Shown: piece by piece, positions 1 through 12,314 of the stretch
Layout: the number at the start of each line of letters is the position of its first letter
How positions within the stretch are numbered: the stretch's first letter is position 1
DNA from: Hypholoma sublateritium FD-334 SS-4
Lineage: Eukaryota > Basidiomycota > Agaricomycetes > Agaricales > Strophariaceae
Reading direction: 5' to 3'
Assembly: GCA_000827495.1 (NCBI GenBank)
Contig: KN817719.1
Location: forward strand, 1-43,265
DNA length: 43,265 bases
Position numbers and translations under genes: made by a program
Notes under the pieces: generated by a model
What the model saw: the letters and a program-made list of their open reading frames with translations, nothing else
Databases searched by the model: none
What the model was told of the DNA's origin: nothing

Positions 1-6
1 CCACCG

Positions 7-1523
7 ATGTTGGCTGGGTATGTGCCGCCACCGCCGCCATCCGCGTACAGAAGTCCTAGCCCCTCCCCGTCTTTGCTCTCGATCCCGTCACTCCGGCAGC
101 CGGACTATTACTCCGTCCGCTCAGCCTCCGTAGCCAGGGAATCTGACGCCGGCCGCACCGCGCTAAATATCCAGTCGCCTTTGGACCTGTTCGAGCCGGT
201 ATGATTGCCTCGATCCTCTAACATTACTTGGCTAACGTAAGTCCATCTTAGCGACCCACGTCGTCGCTGCTGTCCCTCTACGAGGACGATCAACTCAGCG
301 TCCCCATTGTCGAAGGGATTCCACTATCGCCGTTCCCCGAAGAAACCACGAAACCGGTCTGGCGCGCGGGCCTTCCCCACGGCGCGCAGGGTATCTGGGA
401 TGTACTAAAATGGCTCCTGGCCGAGTGCCAAATTATTTTTTGTCAAAAACTCTTTCATGGCACGTTGGTCATCGCGCCAGGCGTCCTGACGCGAGCGGTT
501 TTCGAGCACGCACGGGACAACAAAGATTTCAAGGATCTTTACAATGCCTACTGCCAGACTCCTATGGCCGCGCACTTGGCTGGCGGCGCTCACAGGAACA
601 CTGCTTGGACCTTTGAGGCCGGCGCAATCGCTGCCAACCCTTTGGCTAGGGTATACTTCGGGTGGGTTCGGGTTTTCGTGAGCTGCTTCACTACGCTTGG
701 AGTAGCCATCGGTGTTGACTTAATTTGCCTAATTCCAGGCGCGAGAGCACGGTACTCGTTTTCTTACTGGCGTTCGACGCGACGTAGCGTGGATCGTTAC
801 CCAGCACCCGACTTTCGGCATCATATTGCCGCCAAATGAGCTGAGTGGCTGCTCCCGTCATGTACACCCTCCCTCTGTTAGGGGTTCTCTAGCGGGCCTG
901 ATTCACAGCAAAATCAACCCCGCCCTCCCTTACAGCGCTGGCGACCCGAATGNGCCCAAAGACCCCGTTGTCGAAGATGCCATTATCAGCTACCTGGGCA
1001 TGGAATCCGTTCAACATATTGCTCACTCCATTGTTGGGCACCTCGACAGACTTAACGTCGCTTTGGCATCAAGGGCGAGCTCAAAACATGAACGCCCCAT
1101 CAAGTTGCCCCATCTGATCATCCCGCTAGCAGGGATGTTTGTGAGTTTTTGAGAACAGCAGCCTGTATTCACGTGTAATAACATCCATCCTTTTTTTAGC
1201 TGGAGTCAGAGTTGTTGACGGTAAAGCGATCGCGACATTTACCAAACGGGAGACGAGTGGCTTTTCTCAATACATACACCGCCATTGCGCAATCTGAGCG
1301 CAATAATTACGAGGTCTTCCACAAATATTGGACCAGATTTGTGGCTGCCGGCGTACCTCCGCACAAACACAGGGATGCGGCAGTTCGACTTATCTCTGAC
1401 TTAGAGAAGTTGTACGACCTAAGTGGCGTCTATATGGATTACATGGATAGGCGACGGGCTCAAGAAATGCTTCAGACTTCCAGCAATGGNGGGTTCGGGG
1501 GTCTACAACAGCTGGGTGGATGA
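7..1523 (+). CDS. Uncharacterised fungal protein, 4 exons
   Basis: I do not recognise this family. Exons 7-198, 252-677, 739-1140 and 1200-1523 join without a frame break into about 447 residues; the introns are 53, 61 and 59 nt with GTATGA, GTGAGC and GTGAGT donors. The first ATG lies 6 bases from the window edge, so the true start may be outside. The first 60 residues are rich in Pro and Ser (PPPPPS, SPSPSPS) and look disordered; the rest is ordered alpha-helical-type sequence without membrane segments, with a recognisable stretch INPALPYSAGDP followed by VVEDAIISYLG around residues 245-270. Two codons contain N (positions 953 and 1490). It sits 308 bp upstream of the DUF6698-like gene on the same strand. 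Existence of the gene is well supported by four mutually phased exons; its function is unknown. Confidence 0.6.
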
Positions 1524-1831
1524 TCAAGCTCAGCAAACCTTTTGTAGTTGCTGCTGTTTGACGGCAACGGCTTTTAGATGGCTTAGATAACCTGTGCAAC
1601 TTTACCAATTGACGTTTCGCGCTTCGAATCNCCTCGATCTCCTTTAAGTTTAGAACCGATCAGACTAGATTCTAGTAAGTCAGGGCTTGCATGGATACAG
1701 ATTCTTTGTGAAACTACTACCTCCAATTATCTACCATATTTCGAAACAGGTACAACCCAGACACAGCATTTTCCAGTGTTCAAAAGGAGACGCGAGGTTT
1801 TTCAATACCTACCTCTTTTACATTATTCGCC
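1524..1831. other. Intergenic, no gene seen
   Basis: This 308-bp spacer separates two plus-strand genes and must hold the 3' end of the first and the promoter of the second. It has one ambiguous base (1631). I see no convincing TATA box, tRNA or repeat. Confidence 0.5.
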
Positions 1832-3333
1832 ATGCCCAACAACGAGAACGAAAGAGTGCAGGAACAACCAGAAAAGAGGAGGCAGGATGCTCTCCAACTG
1901 GGGCCCAGAAAAAAACCGTACGGTGTTGCGTGTTTTTCTGCGTCACAAATTGATTTAATTAATACAATCCGCCCTGTACTAGTCGCTCTACAGACCCTCT
2001 TGTGCATCATGGCCGTCACTTTGGCCGAACTATCCACGCACTTTGCAATATCCACGCACTAATTAATAACGGTATTATTCGGATGGGAGAGCGCTCTGAG
2101 GAGCCGGAGGATGCATTCACCGCGCAGTAAGATCTTGTGTTCGTATCCTTTGGCCTACCAAGCGACTCATTGATTTCGATAGAGAAATCAAAGAGCATTC
2201 CATCTTCCTTGCATTGTTAAAGAGCGTGCCCGGTCTAGAAGAACGTCTTATGAGTGCTGAATCTGAAGACGAGATTCATGCCTTCGCTGCATTGGTTAGT
2301 GGAATGCACTTGATAAACACTTTCCAGCACTTATTAGTAACCGCTGCCGTGCTAGCTTCAAAAAGGTGCCTCAAGCGCGAGATCCGACNATACGAAAAGT
2401 CTGAAGTCCGCAATAGTGGACTGGCTTACGCCGCCTGGCGAGCCGCTCATCCCTCCTATTCCAAGAAACGTCAAGACTGGGCGCGGCTTTCATCACGAGA
2501 TAACGGGGGGACTTCTTTGCCCTGCAGGTGTTGATTGGTCTAACCAGGAGTAAGTTGAATCACCAAGCTCAAATACAATTGAGTACTAACATACTGCTTC
2601 TTCTGGCAAAGGATCAAAGAGAAGCTGGCTACAGGGGAGCTCACGGTAGCTGGGGATCAGTGGCCTGTGTTTCTATATGCATCGTATAAGTATGATGAGA
2701 GCGATCCTTGGAAAGGGTTGTTGCGGAGCGTGTTGGTGGTCAAGGTGAGTAGAAAACTCTTTGCATGAGATACATCCGACTGATATACTTTAGGCATTTA
2801 AGCATATTTTTACATCACCCAGCTCCGTCGACAAAGAAGCAACTGCAACAAGGTCAGGAAACGCTCGTATCCATGGCATGACCAGAGTGACCACAGCGTC
2901 TATCGCATACGCTGCAACACAGGTACCTTTGTTTCATTAATAATTTCTTCTACTACTACCTAACATTCTCCAAAGGCAAGGTTTGCCTTGTCATCGTCAA
3001 GCGTCTTCAATCGGTCAGACACTGTTACCGATTCAGAGCGATTCTACACCAGCATTCTTGAACTCCTCGATGAACCCGACGAAGCCGATGAAGTTGACTC
3101 GCTGTTATCCTGGTGGAACCGGTAGGCTCAGCNCAATATTCAAGTTCAAGTCACTCCAATATCAACTAATGCATATAAATAGTCAGGTATTCCCGAACTA
3201 TGTTGCAAGCGCTAGGCCAGTAACCGCAAATAGTGCTTTGGCTAAAATCAAGGCTAAACGAAAAGTGGCTAAGGAAGAAGCGGCCAAGCNATTAGCTTTG
3301 GCATCGTCTACTGGTAACAATGTAAACACCTAA
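1832..3333 (+). CDS. DUF6698-like protein, 8 exons
   Basis: Exons 1832-1922, 1994-2126, 2183-2294, 2356-2549, 2612-2744, 2794-2922, 2976-3121 and 3183-3333 give 362 residues in one frame. The protein carries blocks I associate with the basidiomycete DUF6698 family: HFGRTIHALCN near residue 38, a PGLEERLMSAESEDEIH block near 90, a GAxSARSDxTKSLKSAIVDW block near 115, RGFHHEITGGLLCPAG near 155, and YKYDESDPWKGL followed by KHIFTSPSSVDK near 200. The family assignment is from memory of these blocks and was not searched. No catalytic motif or membrane segment is visible; the last ~30 residues are Lys- and Ala-rich. The role of the family is not known to me. N bases hit exon 4 (2389) and exon 8 (3290), and one lies in the last intron (3133). 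The start is the first ATG in frame with the rest. Confidence 0.72.
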
Positions 3334-5839
3334 AGGTACTTCTGCTTCTTCCGCTCAGCCTGAGTAGGATAGGACTTAGTTACCTACAAATGTTTGGACT
3401 TAACCATTGTGTCTACGTTTTATAATAAATCCTGTTTAATGTATCTGAGTGGCAGTGGACGTTCATCGTGATAAGACATGGTTCGTCTTATGACTACGTC
3501 ACATACTTCAAATAAAGACATGATTATACAATAACCATCTTTTCGATTGGATTCTACCCGACCTGAATACATAGCACGCCGCATTGCATACATCATGGAT
3601 GATTCCACGACTGTTGCGCATTTTGTAGCAATATCACTGTGATGTATTTGAGCAACCTCGCAAGTTGCGTTGCAAACTATATGATATGTGAAGGGATGGC
3701 TATCATTTCCTATCAACCACCACTTTGATTTATGGTATAGCCATATAAGATTATTCTTTGAATTTGGACCTTACGAGGCCTGGACGTCTAGTATCTATGT
3801 CGCATATATGGGTGACTCCGCCAAGACTCCACAATCATTATTCATCTAATAATAACTACCAGCGTGATGTACATGAGCAACCTTACAAGGTGTGTCGCAA
3901 GTTATGTGGCATTTTATGGGATGGCTATTATTTTCTATCAAATAATACTTCGATTCGTGGTATAATCATGTAAGATTCATCTTTTGCTTGGGTCTCACAA
4001 GATCTGAACATTGAATGNGTTCTTCTTTATACGGTAAGACTCCCAATATATTTAATGTGGACCAAGAACACCAGTATGTTGTTTCTGGCCTTAACGATCT
4101 CTATTGCGTAGATGGGCATTTCTACATAGCCCACCGCCCTTTATATCTGTTGATTCCAGCACAGAAGTATTCTAGCGATGTTCATTTCTACTCAATTTTT
4201 CTAGTTTGCGATCAGCTCTTGATCAACTCTTGAACTTTATAACTAAGCATTCCGACTGAGATTATATTTGCAATGTTGATACATTTTCTCAGCACAGCAA
4301 ATTCTTAGAGACATTGCGAGTCGAGCCACCTCCAGCGTCCTATAAATGAGATGAAATACAACGTTGCAATAATTGTATATATTAGAGACTTTTCACCAAT
4401 TTTCGGGGCATATATTGCTATATCTTGCCAGCTATGTGTTGATCTCTCCGCCCCCAATTTCCCGATGTTCAAAGAGATCTGCAGCGGCCAGCGTTGCTAG
4501 CAACAAATCGCATAATGTCCAACGCCAAATAGGTCACATGTCTCTGTCTAAGATCTACTGATAATGTGCGATATGTTTGGAGCATCACTTTCTTGAGACC
4601 TTCTGGGACATGGAAACTATGCCACCGCGGCTACGCCGGCCTTCTCCGGCGGTGCTGACAAATTTAACACGTGACTGACGTCGGTGAAGACCATCGTCTT
4701 GCGGCTTGCCCAAGTCTTGCCTTCGACAACATTTTATAGATTGCCTGGCTGCTTGCCAGCCCATTGCTACCTCCTAATAAAATTTGCCCCCAAACAATAA
4801 AAATTAATGAAAATGTGGATACAACATCCACAGGATACAACATGAATCACTGATACAGAGGTAATTATATCCCAATTTCGTCGCGTTCCTTGAGATCCCG
4901 CAGCACAAATATGGCAAGCCGAGTGGTATCCTCGACCTTTGCGTCATCCGTACTGGCTTTCCTGGCCTTTCACCTGTTGCTGTTGCGGCGCTCCTGCTTA
5001 GCATATATCACCCCGTCCTCCATCATATCTTGAACATCAGCGCCTCCTTCGTTGCCATGGTCGGCAGGTGCGAAGTGTTGCTACAATGCTGAGAGGGTCA
5101 TTGCCAGTCCATTGTCATTTTTGGGAGACAGGCAAAGAGCCACGTAGGGCCCTGATTGCAGGCGGCGGACAACTCAGGTCACTCAGCTCCGCCAAATGCA
5201 TGAGCAACGAGCGTAAGTACGTACCGTCCGCTGTTGTATGCTGCGCACTGACGGGCGCCCCGGATCCCCAACCATGCTGGCGTACAGCCGCTGTCCCATA
5301 TATGTGCGCACGCCCAACACAGATGCAACTTCAAGAAGAGCAACTTGCCCGGTGCGCAGAGACGGTAAGACATGGGCTCAAACCTGCAGTGCGCGCCGTG
5401 ATAAAGGAGATGCGGTCGTTGCCATCTCAAAGCAAGATAGGGGAAAATGTATCAGGCCCAGAGCTAGCGGCGTCAAGTAACGAAGAGTGCAAGTTGAAGT
5501 TGGAAACCAGCACGGGGACCTGTCACGTGGATTTCGGAATTGGCCGGAGGCGAACGCTGCATAGCCGCCGCCGCATAGTTTCCAAATCTCAAATGTATTG
5601 ACTTTCTTGCAACGTGTCCTGATCTCTCAGACTACTAGGTGATCGTAGACAAGTATCTCATTTGATAAGTCGACGAAAAGATCACATAAAGAAGTTCGTC
5701 TACATCTAATTCCAGGGAGCAGTGTTGCTTATCGCACTGGATCTTCTAATCTTGTACTGAGTGACAACATGAAAAACATAGGAAGAGAAAAAAAACAGCA
5801 ATGTTCCGAGGAGCACATACATATTTGCGGTCTTACTCA
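3334..5839. other. Gene-poor AT-rich spacer
   Basis: About 2.5 kb without a gene I can support. The left part (to about 4.4 kb) is AT-rich and contains the diverged tandem repeat described separately. An open frame of 177 codons at 5068-5601 and a 40-codon hydrophobic frame at 4911-5033 exist, but neither joins to neighbouring exons by good splice sites nor resembles a family I know. One N lies at 4018. Confidence 0.5.
3522..4012. repeat. Diverged tandem repeat, ~220-bp period
   Basis: Two clearly related segments, about 3640-3775 and 3862-4001, share an ordered series of words: gtgatgta..tgagcaacct, then gatggctat.atttcctatca, then ggtata..cat.taagatt, then a short stretch ending in ttacgag or tcacaag. 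The offset is about 222 bp. The segment 3520-3575 resembles the tail of the other two (gattata..ataaccatctttt), which suggests a third, partial copy at the same spacing. The copies have many substitutions and small indels and no shared reading frame, so this looks like an old non-coding duplication. Confidence 0.6.
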
Positions 5840-7369
5840 TCAAATTCCTGGCGTTCGCGAAACGTTTATCTTTCCAGAGGCTCGATGAACCAACAGCGTT
5901 GTCTTCAATCCATGACCAGAGCACGCACACGGCGAATGGAGCCGCAAGCGCTCTTCTTTCGCACTTCTGAGGTTTGGAGCCAAGGCAAAGTCCGAGTACG
6001 CGGTGACGTCGTCGGCGTGGTCTCCTCGTCCACGGAGAACATCGACGATGTTACTTCTTTCCGAGCTATTGTCCCCGGCGGCTCTTGCGTCGTTGAGGCC
6101 CTCGCACGGGTTTCCGAACGGCGATGCCCAACCGATGGTGCGCAGGGATTCGACGTGGTGCGCGATGAGTAGACTTGCAAAGAGCTCCCGCTTTTTTGTA
6201 GAGTTTTCATATATGGAACAGCGCACACAATTGAAGATGGTTTCAACGGTCGTCGGCTTCATTTCTTGCTCTTTCCAGCTATGGTTTATGTGCGAATCGA
6301 GCATATTGGAAGGCGAGAGGAAGATACCGAAAAAGACATGGGTGAGGTTCTTCAGAGGAGCGAGAGCATGTCCAAATGCATCCTTAGAGACGAGAAGGGA
6401 TGTAAGACAACAAAACACCGCATATATTTGCTCGTTTTTGGGTAGCCAAAACTCACAGCAAGCACGATGACATCGGAATACAAATCAGAAACAGGCGAAT
6501 GACTGATTCTTGTTAGACTGTCTTCATAGCAATTCGGACAGCACTCCATGTCTAAGCTGTCCGTCGACGTGAATTGTATATCAACTAGATTTGGTAGTCC
6601 ATTGGCGACGAGGCTAATCATATGGTCGTCGATGCGCGGGAGCTCTGTTAGTTTCAGCGAAGTAAGACTGAGCGCAGAGCGATAACTAGCCAGGCTCCCG
6701 AAAAGTTGTTTGAGACATGCACGCTGCAAGAACAGACCAGAATGAGAAAAATCGATGTGAAGCTCTTGGAGATACAGAAGATGCCGGAGTTCTGTGACGT
6801 TGGGTGTGATGAGGAAGGACGGCGAGCTAAGCAACCTGAATATATGCGCAAATTTATCGTCAAGACCGACTGCGAAGCAAAGATACCATTTCCGAGAGCC
6901 CTTTGACGAACCTGACCCATCGATATCCTCCAATCCAACCGTTAGCAACGTATCGAGTGTTCAGCAGATCCAGGAACCTGAGTACGCAGGAACAGTCATC
7001 GGTAGTTCTGAAAACCAGCGCGCGGAAGAATGCGCGAAGAGCCAGTTGTCGAAAGTCTTTAGAAACCAAAGTAGAAGGAGAGAAGAATATTTTGTAGCAA
7101 GTTTTCTGTGAGCCTCCAGATATATAGGCAGGGGACAATACGGAGTCGGCATAGTGTTCCAGTATTTGTTCCAGCATTTCCATAGGCATTCTAGGCGTCA
7201 ATCGGATAGACTTCGGAGTGATAAAAGTACCAATTGGATCTGAAGGCCTGAGGAGAAGGCGACGACTTCCGAAGCTGCCGTGACGCATAAGTGGCAACGG
7301 CGCCAAGCTTGAAGATTCCGACGTTGCATGATGCCTGAGAGGAAGAGAAATTGTCCGGGAAAGACTCAT
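5840..7369 (-). CDS. F-box-like / LRR-type protein, 3 exons
   Basis: Exons 7369-6912, 6835-6457 and 6382-5840 (introns 76 and 74 nt) join to 459 residues. Near residues 60-110 is an F-box-like helix set: PRMPMEMLEQILEHYA, then STLVSKDFRQLALRAFF. The middle has leucine-rich irregular repeats (LYLQELHIDFSHSGLF, LTSLKLTELP, GLPNLVDIQF) and a Cys motif ECCPNC; the C-terminal part has SLLIAHHVESLRTIGWAS. This layout is typical of the large, rapidly evolving F-box-like families of mushroom fungi, whose members are presumed substrate adaptors of SCF ubiquitin ligases; the substrate cannot be read from sequence. The ATG at 7369 was preferred over an in-frame upstream ATG at 7534 because the extra residues are low-complexity and would use up most of the promoter. 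Confidence 0.72.
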
Positions 7370-7718
7370 GATGATGTATGATAGAGCGCAAAATGAAGCA
7401 GAGGCGGGGGGATTTGGTCTGAGAGAGAAAAAGAACGACGGCGCAGTGGGAGTTGAGTCTGAAGTTGAGTGGAGAGAAGCAAGAGGCGGTGCGTATAAAT
7501 AGCAACCTCTCGGTCGAGCACATGACTCTTGCACTCGTCTCGGCGAGATTAGGTAGATTATAAATTAATATTCAAGTTTGCCATAGCGGCAAAGATGAAT
7601 GTATGGTACAGCAGTTTAACTATAAAGGAGTGATAGATTAAACTTCCAGCCAAAATAATGGTTGGCGACTTGTGAGCGCTGACTGCGAGCAACAATAAGA
7701 TACTTAGTAGAAGGCGTA
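7370..7718. other. Intergenic between two minus-strand genes
   Basis: This 349-bp gap must hold the promoter of the F-box-like gene and the 3' end of the RTC4-like gene. A short hydrophobic open frame on the minus strand (7558-7782) overlaps the real last exon of the RTC4-like gene and is not believed. Nothing else is visible. Confidence 0.5.
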
Positions 7719-10700
7719 TTATTTCCCGTGAAACGTTTTTTTGCTCCCCTGCGACGGAGAGCTCGGATTGCTCAAGAGCCATGCATGGTTCGTGGCGCTG
7801 TCGTTTTTATTGAGCTTCGACTTGCCGCGCTCTCTCGAGCGGTCAGAATCAGTGGGCACCTCGATCGGCGCGTCAGAAGTCCCGTTCGGTGATGATGCGC
7901 GAGGCTTGCCAGGCGCTACGGGTTTCTGACTAGAAAAGGAAGAAAATTAGATAACGACACGAAAAGAAACGAAGCATATAGCCCACCGAGCGGCGAGAGT
8001 TTGTGCAGCGGCTTTTTCAGCCTGCTTCTTTTTCAGCCTGGACCTTTCCAGCGGTAGTAGAGATGATATTTGCACAGCCGGCTTCGGCGTGGCCTGGTCT
8101 TCATCGTCAGTATCCATGGCTTTGGCTGTGCGTCGCTTTAGCTTCGGTGTTTTCAAAGAGACGTCGACGATTTCTATCTCATCATCGTCGCTGTCCAGTT
8201 CGATGACTGAGGACGATCGTTTCACTGCGTCCCTAGCTACCGAGCGAGCCCTGCTCGGCGCCCGCTTACCCCTCCCAACCTCCGCACGCGTACTGGATTC
8301 ACTATCCGAGTCGAGCTTCAGACTGGCCATCCGGCTCCGCGCAGCCTTAGATGGCATCCCTTCTTCGCGCTGCACATTCCGGGTTTCGCTCGCAGACGGC
8401 GAGCGCCGCCTCTCCATCGAGCTGGCACGGTGGCGGTCGGTGACGTAGACATCATCTGTGTCGCTGGAAACGTCAGTCGCCACGGCATTGCGGACACTCC
8501 GGCTGCGGCTTCTCGCTCGCATCGTTGTCTCCTCGGTGTTCTCCAATGAGGAAAGCGGTACGCCGATCGCACTACTGCTCGAGCCCATGACAGTCGTGCG
8601 CGGGCGCGGGCGTGGCCGTGGTGGTTGTTGGGATCCAGTGATAATGTTCGTATCAGACGACGCCAGGGCCATCTCCTCCTCTTTCGCCCTCCGCCTTGCC
8701 TTGGTCCGTTCCTCCTTTTTGCGGCTCTTCCGCGTCGCTGCTTCACTTTCCCAACGCTGTGCCTCCTCGTGTTTGTCCTCCTCTTCTAGCTCTATGCGCC
8801 TCTTTCGCGCGCGTTCCATGACAATCATGTCGCCCACGCCGATCTTGTCCTCCTGCTGTTTCTTCCGCCCTGTGTCCCACTCGCCGCCGTCTTCAGGGAA
8901 CATGGCGACGCCGTAGGCGGAGCTGTCCCGCAGGATCGCGAGGGCAGCTTTTGTGCCATCGTCGCCTTTTAGACGTTTGTCCTCCATGATGAGATGGAGC
9001 GCCACCTCCGGGACAAGGATCCGCTGCACGAATTCGTTCGTGGTCAACGGCGCAACGTGCTCCGGGTTCATCTCCGCCAGGGGAAACATGTTATACAGGG
9101 TCTGGTGGATGATCACAGACCCAATCTCGCCGTAGCTGAATGCCGAGAAATGGGTCAGAACAACTTTACACCGAAGGTCGCGAAAAACAAACGTACTATC
9201 CCGGCTGCGCCTTCTCGAAGTTGGCGAACTGACCACGGACACCCGACACTGCGCGCAGGCCCTTCTGCCTGACCTCCTCCATGATCTCCTTCCAAAAGAC
9301 ACTCCGCGCTTTGGCACCCTGCTTGCTGTCCGACTTATTTTCAAACAGGACTTCCCACCCATCGGGGTCGAGCTCGCCACCGCCTCCGGTGCCATGTCCG
9401 AGGTCCTCAATGAGCGCCTTCAGGAGCTGGCGCATCTTCAATATACGGCCACTGATGCCCTTCCAGTCAATCGACTTCGGCCAGCCTTTTTGTTCGGCCT
9501 CTGGCAGAATCTGCGACTCGAATCGATGCCGTTGGCAGGCTGCTATAAATGCGGTGAGCGGTGCGCGCAAACCGAGGGGGTTGGAAGGTCGAGGGTCGCG
9601 CGTTGCCTTTTTCTTCGTCTCGGCAAGGATCTTTAGTAGAAGCGGTGACGGGCTCGTCGGGAGAGGGCTGTCGCAGTATGGGCATAGGGTCTTGGGATCG
9701 ACGTGTGGCGCAATGCATACTGTTTAAGCTATTATTTACACGGCAACAAAAAATACCATAAGCAAACTTACGTGAATCACCTTCGTCCTCGAACGCATGC
9801 CTGGCAGGCGATTCTGGTCGACTGAAGATGATGTTAGCCAAGAATGAACTGTTCAGTTAGAATACATCGTACGATTCGTGATTTTTGCGCGATTTCTTTG
9901 GTGTATGCTCCCCCTCGCTCCCATCTTCCGACAACCTCTTCCTTGGCCGGAGCGGGGACGTCGAGTCGAGGCTTTTCAGCATCTGCGTATTCATAGGGAA
10001 TTCTTCTGGCTTTTTCTGTCGTACGGAGGCCTTTACTTTCTTTTTCCGCACCCAGTCCTCGTCGTGCTTGTCCTCGTCGTTCTCTTTATTGGGCGCTTTA
10101 CCCTTTCCTTTATCCTTCCGAGATTTCGGAGGATCATCGGGAACGTCGTACTTTGTAGGCGACAGAGTAGGAAATTCTGCCGGGGCTCGCGAAGGCAATG
10201 CTTTCTTCAATTTAGCAGAATTCTGAATCGGCGGGGACACTTTGGACCCGGCGAGCGGTGACATCTGCGGGAACGAGCTAGCAGTGCGTTCGATAGAAAC
10301 AGGGGAAGATGTAGGCGAGAATATAGGAAATGGGTCCGGGGCTTTCATTTTCTTCTTTGTACGCCTCTCCGGAGACGACTCCCCGGAGCTGTATCGAGAC
10401 CTGGACTTCGAGCGAGACCGGGCCCGGGTAAGCGAGCTGCTCGCCGTGATCTTCGAGCTGCCAGCCTTGACAGCCGTCCTATCCACCATGTCGAGTATTG
10501 ATTTCGACGAGCGCACCTCTGAGTTACGATAGCTGTTCGGGATGACCTTCGTCTGCGACGACTTACTTTCGTTAATACGGGTGTCCTGAGGCCGAGCCTT
10601 TCGGGGTAAAATGTTCGGATTGTCGTTTCGTCTTCTCGGAGGGGAGACGGGTCGATTGGGCTTAACGTTCCTCTCAGTCAAGGGGCGTGAATCTACTCGG

Positions 10701-11356
10701 TCGTATCTGTCTCGAACCCTGGTGCTCGAATCGTGAGACCTCCGGGGATTCTCAAGCGGCAGGGGTCGGCGTTCTTCAGCACGTCGATAGCCACCAATAT
10801 TGCTATCGGATACACGAGGCTTCGGAGTAGAAATGTTGAAGGAGTCGTCTTCCACTTCATAGATAGGAACGCTCGGCGCTGCATCCTTGATTTTATTGAA
10901 CTTTATCTTTTTGATTGCATTCGATGTGGATATGGCTTTAGATTCAAGACTGAGCACCTCGATAACTTCGTCTGAATCCGAACTTGCTGCAGGTGCCTTT
11001 CCATACTTGCGGCGGATGGGCGACTGGCGTGAGCTAGGATCATCGTCTGGCTGAGAAGACAGGCAATCCAATTGATCGTCGTCATCAGAGAAGTGTAACA
11101 CCGACTTGCGCGTCGAGGCCTTGTGAGCTGGGCGCTTTGTTGGAGCGGCGCTGCTCTTCGATGCAGTCTGGCTTTGGCCATGGTTCCGCTCTTTCGTCAC
11201 GGTACCAGTCGTTTGTTTCCTCGGTGGGCCCAGAGACGACCCGTAGTCGTAAAAGGCAATAGGAGGTACACGACCAGGGCGGTTGGGTAGTCGCTCTTCC
11301 GGGTCATCGTCGGCGTTTCGTCCACTCCAGGTCTTGTCGTTCTTGCGGCCTTCCAT
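7719..11356 (-). CDS. RTC4-like domain protein, 5 exons
   Basis: Exons 11356-9873, 9821-9772, 9719-9197, 9135-7987 and 7929-7719 (introns 51, 52, 61 and 57 nt) give 1138 residues. The domain lies in the middle, about residues 515-770: DPKTLCPYCDSPLP, then APLTAFIAACQRHRFE, then GYYGEIGSVIIHQTLYNMF, VPEVALHLIMEDKRL and AILRDSSAYGVAMFPED. These match the RTC4-like domain, named after yeast Rtc4 (restriction of telomere capping); its biochemical role is not established. The ~490 residues before it and ~370 after it are rich in Ser, Lys, Arg and acidic residues and look disordered and nuclear, with basic clusters such as RKKEERTKARRRAKEEE. The start is the first ATG in frame; it lies 60 nt downstream of a TTATATAA box at 11416-11423. 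The final exon was chosen because the 57-nt intron restores a Ser/Lys-rich frame that ends cleanly. Confidence 0.82.
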
Positions 11357-12314
11357 TGATGATATGGGTACCTCTCGCTCAAAAACGCCGATGAGCTTGA
11401 GCACCGCCGTTGTTCTTATATAAGTGGCTGATGTAGGTGAAAGAGTGTCTGTTTTAAGGCAAGAGAAGGCCAGCTGTCATGAAGGTTGAGTAACGGCGTC
11501 GTGTCAGTGGCGAGTGGCGAAGTGGCAAGCACATTCAAGTTGACACGAAATTCGTATTTCATAGTTCTTGATTGTCGCGTGACCGCGGCGCGCGTGTTTG
11601 TGACTGTCGCGTTCAATAATGTGGCGCGTCCAGTTCCGACGTGGGAATTCAAGCTAAGTATGCAAGTTGAGCAGGAACATTTCAGTTGCCCTGAAAATAT
11701 ATATCGTTATGTAAAGACTCCACATAACTGTGCGCGTCGTCGGCTATGAGGAAGGTGATAGCAAATTAGCAATGGTAAGAAAATACTCAAATCACTTGCA
11801 GAACACCCATGTTCGAACTCATTCCATCGAGGTAAGCCCCATTTTTCTCTATGATCCATACTTTGGACAAGCTCCGAGTCGACGCTACTCAAACAGGAGA
11901 TCGAGGAATATTTGGGAAAGTTCTTTGCATGGACCTTCCTCTGAATCCGCCGTGGGCGAAGGAAACTCCAGAAGCACCAAAATAAAATAGGTATGTCGCA
12001 ATCTCCTTCCTTTATATATAATGTAGCCTATAGACATATAATACAAAACGAGAGTAAATCGCCAGAGAGAATATGTTCAAGTTTTAATCACCAGTGTCAT
12101 AATTACATGGTTGGTAGTCCCTGCCATTGCTGCCTGCGCCAAGGCATTTTCACCCAAGGATGGGAGTACAAATACATTTCCGCTTCTCGATACTCTCCGC
12201 TTATGTTCAGGACAACCACCCCACTGGCTCACAAATTTGGACGTTTTACAACTGAAACATCTATCGTCGGGCCGTTGCCGGCTAATCAGACCAAACTCTC
12301 CCAGAGCCACGATC
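11357..12314. other. Divergent promoter region, no gene supported
   Basis: About 0.96 kb between the RTC4-like gene (minus) and the cyclase gene (plus). Short open frames with plausible splice sites exist around 11.73-11.99 kb on the plus strand, but joining them needs a 27-nt intron or yields no recognisable product. Several AT-rich TATA-like stretches occur at 12014-12045 (tatataatg, acatataatac). Confidence 0.45.
11416..11423 (-). promoter_or_regulatory. TATA-like box of the RTC4-like gene
   Basis: TTATATAA lies 60 nt upstream of the chosen ATG at 11356, a usual fungal spacing. The motif is self-complementary, so the strand is inferred from the gene. It argues against initiating further upstream, for example at the GTG at 11404. 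Confidence 0.4.

Noticed and set aside
4911..5033. Short frame with a hydrophobic, signal-like start
   Set aside because: Only 40 codons with no credible continuation after splicing; probably chance.
5068..5601. 177-codon plus-strand open frame in the left spacer
   Set aside because: Composition is not protein-like (scattered Cys, Arg and Pro), it has no family resemblance, and no splice-consistent partner exons were found.
5801..6470. Plus-strand frames of 120-155 codons
   Set aside because: They lie opposite the third exon of the F-box-like gene, which has the conserved features and consistent splice sites.
11486..11990. Possible small spliced gene upstream of the cyclase gene
   Set aside because: Joining the pieces needs a 27-nt intron, and no product of any known small-protein family resulted.
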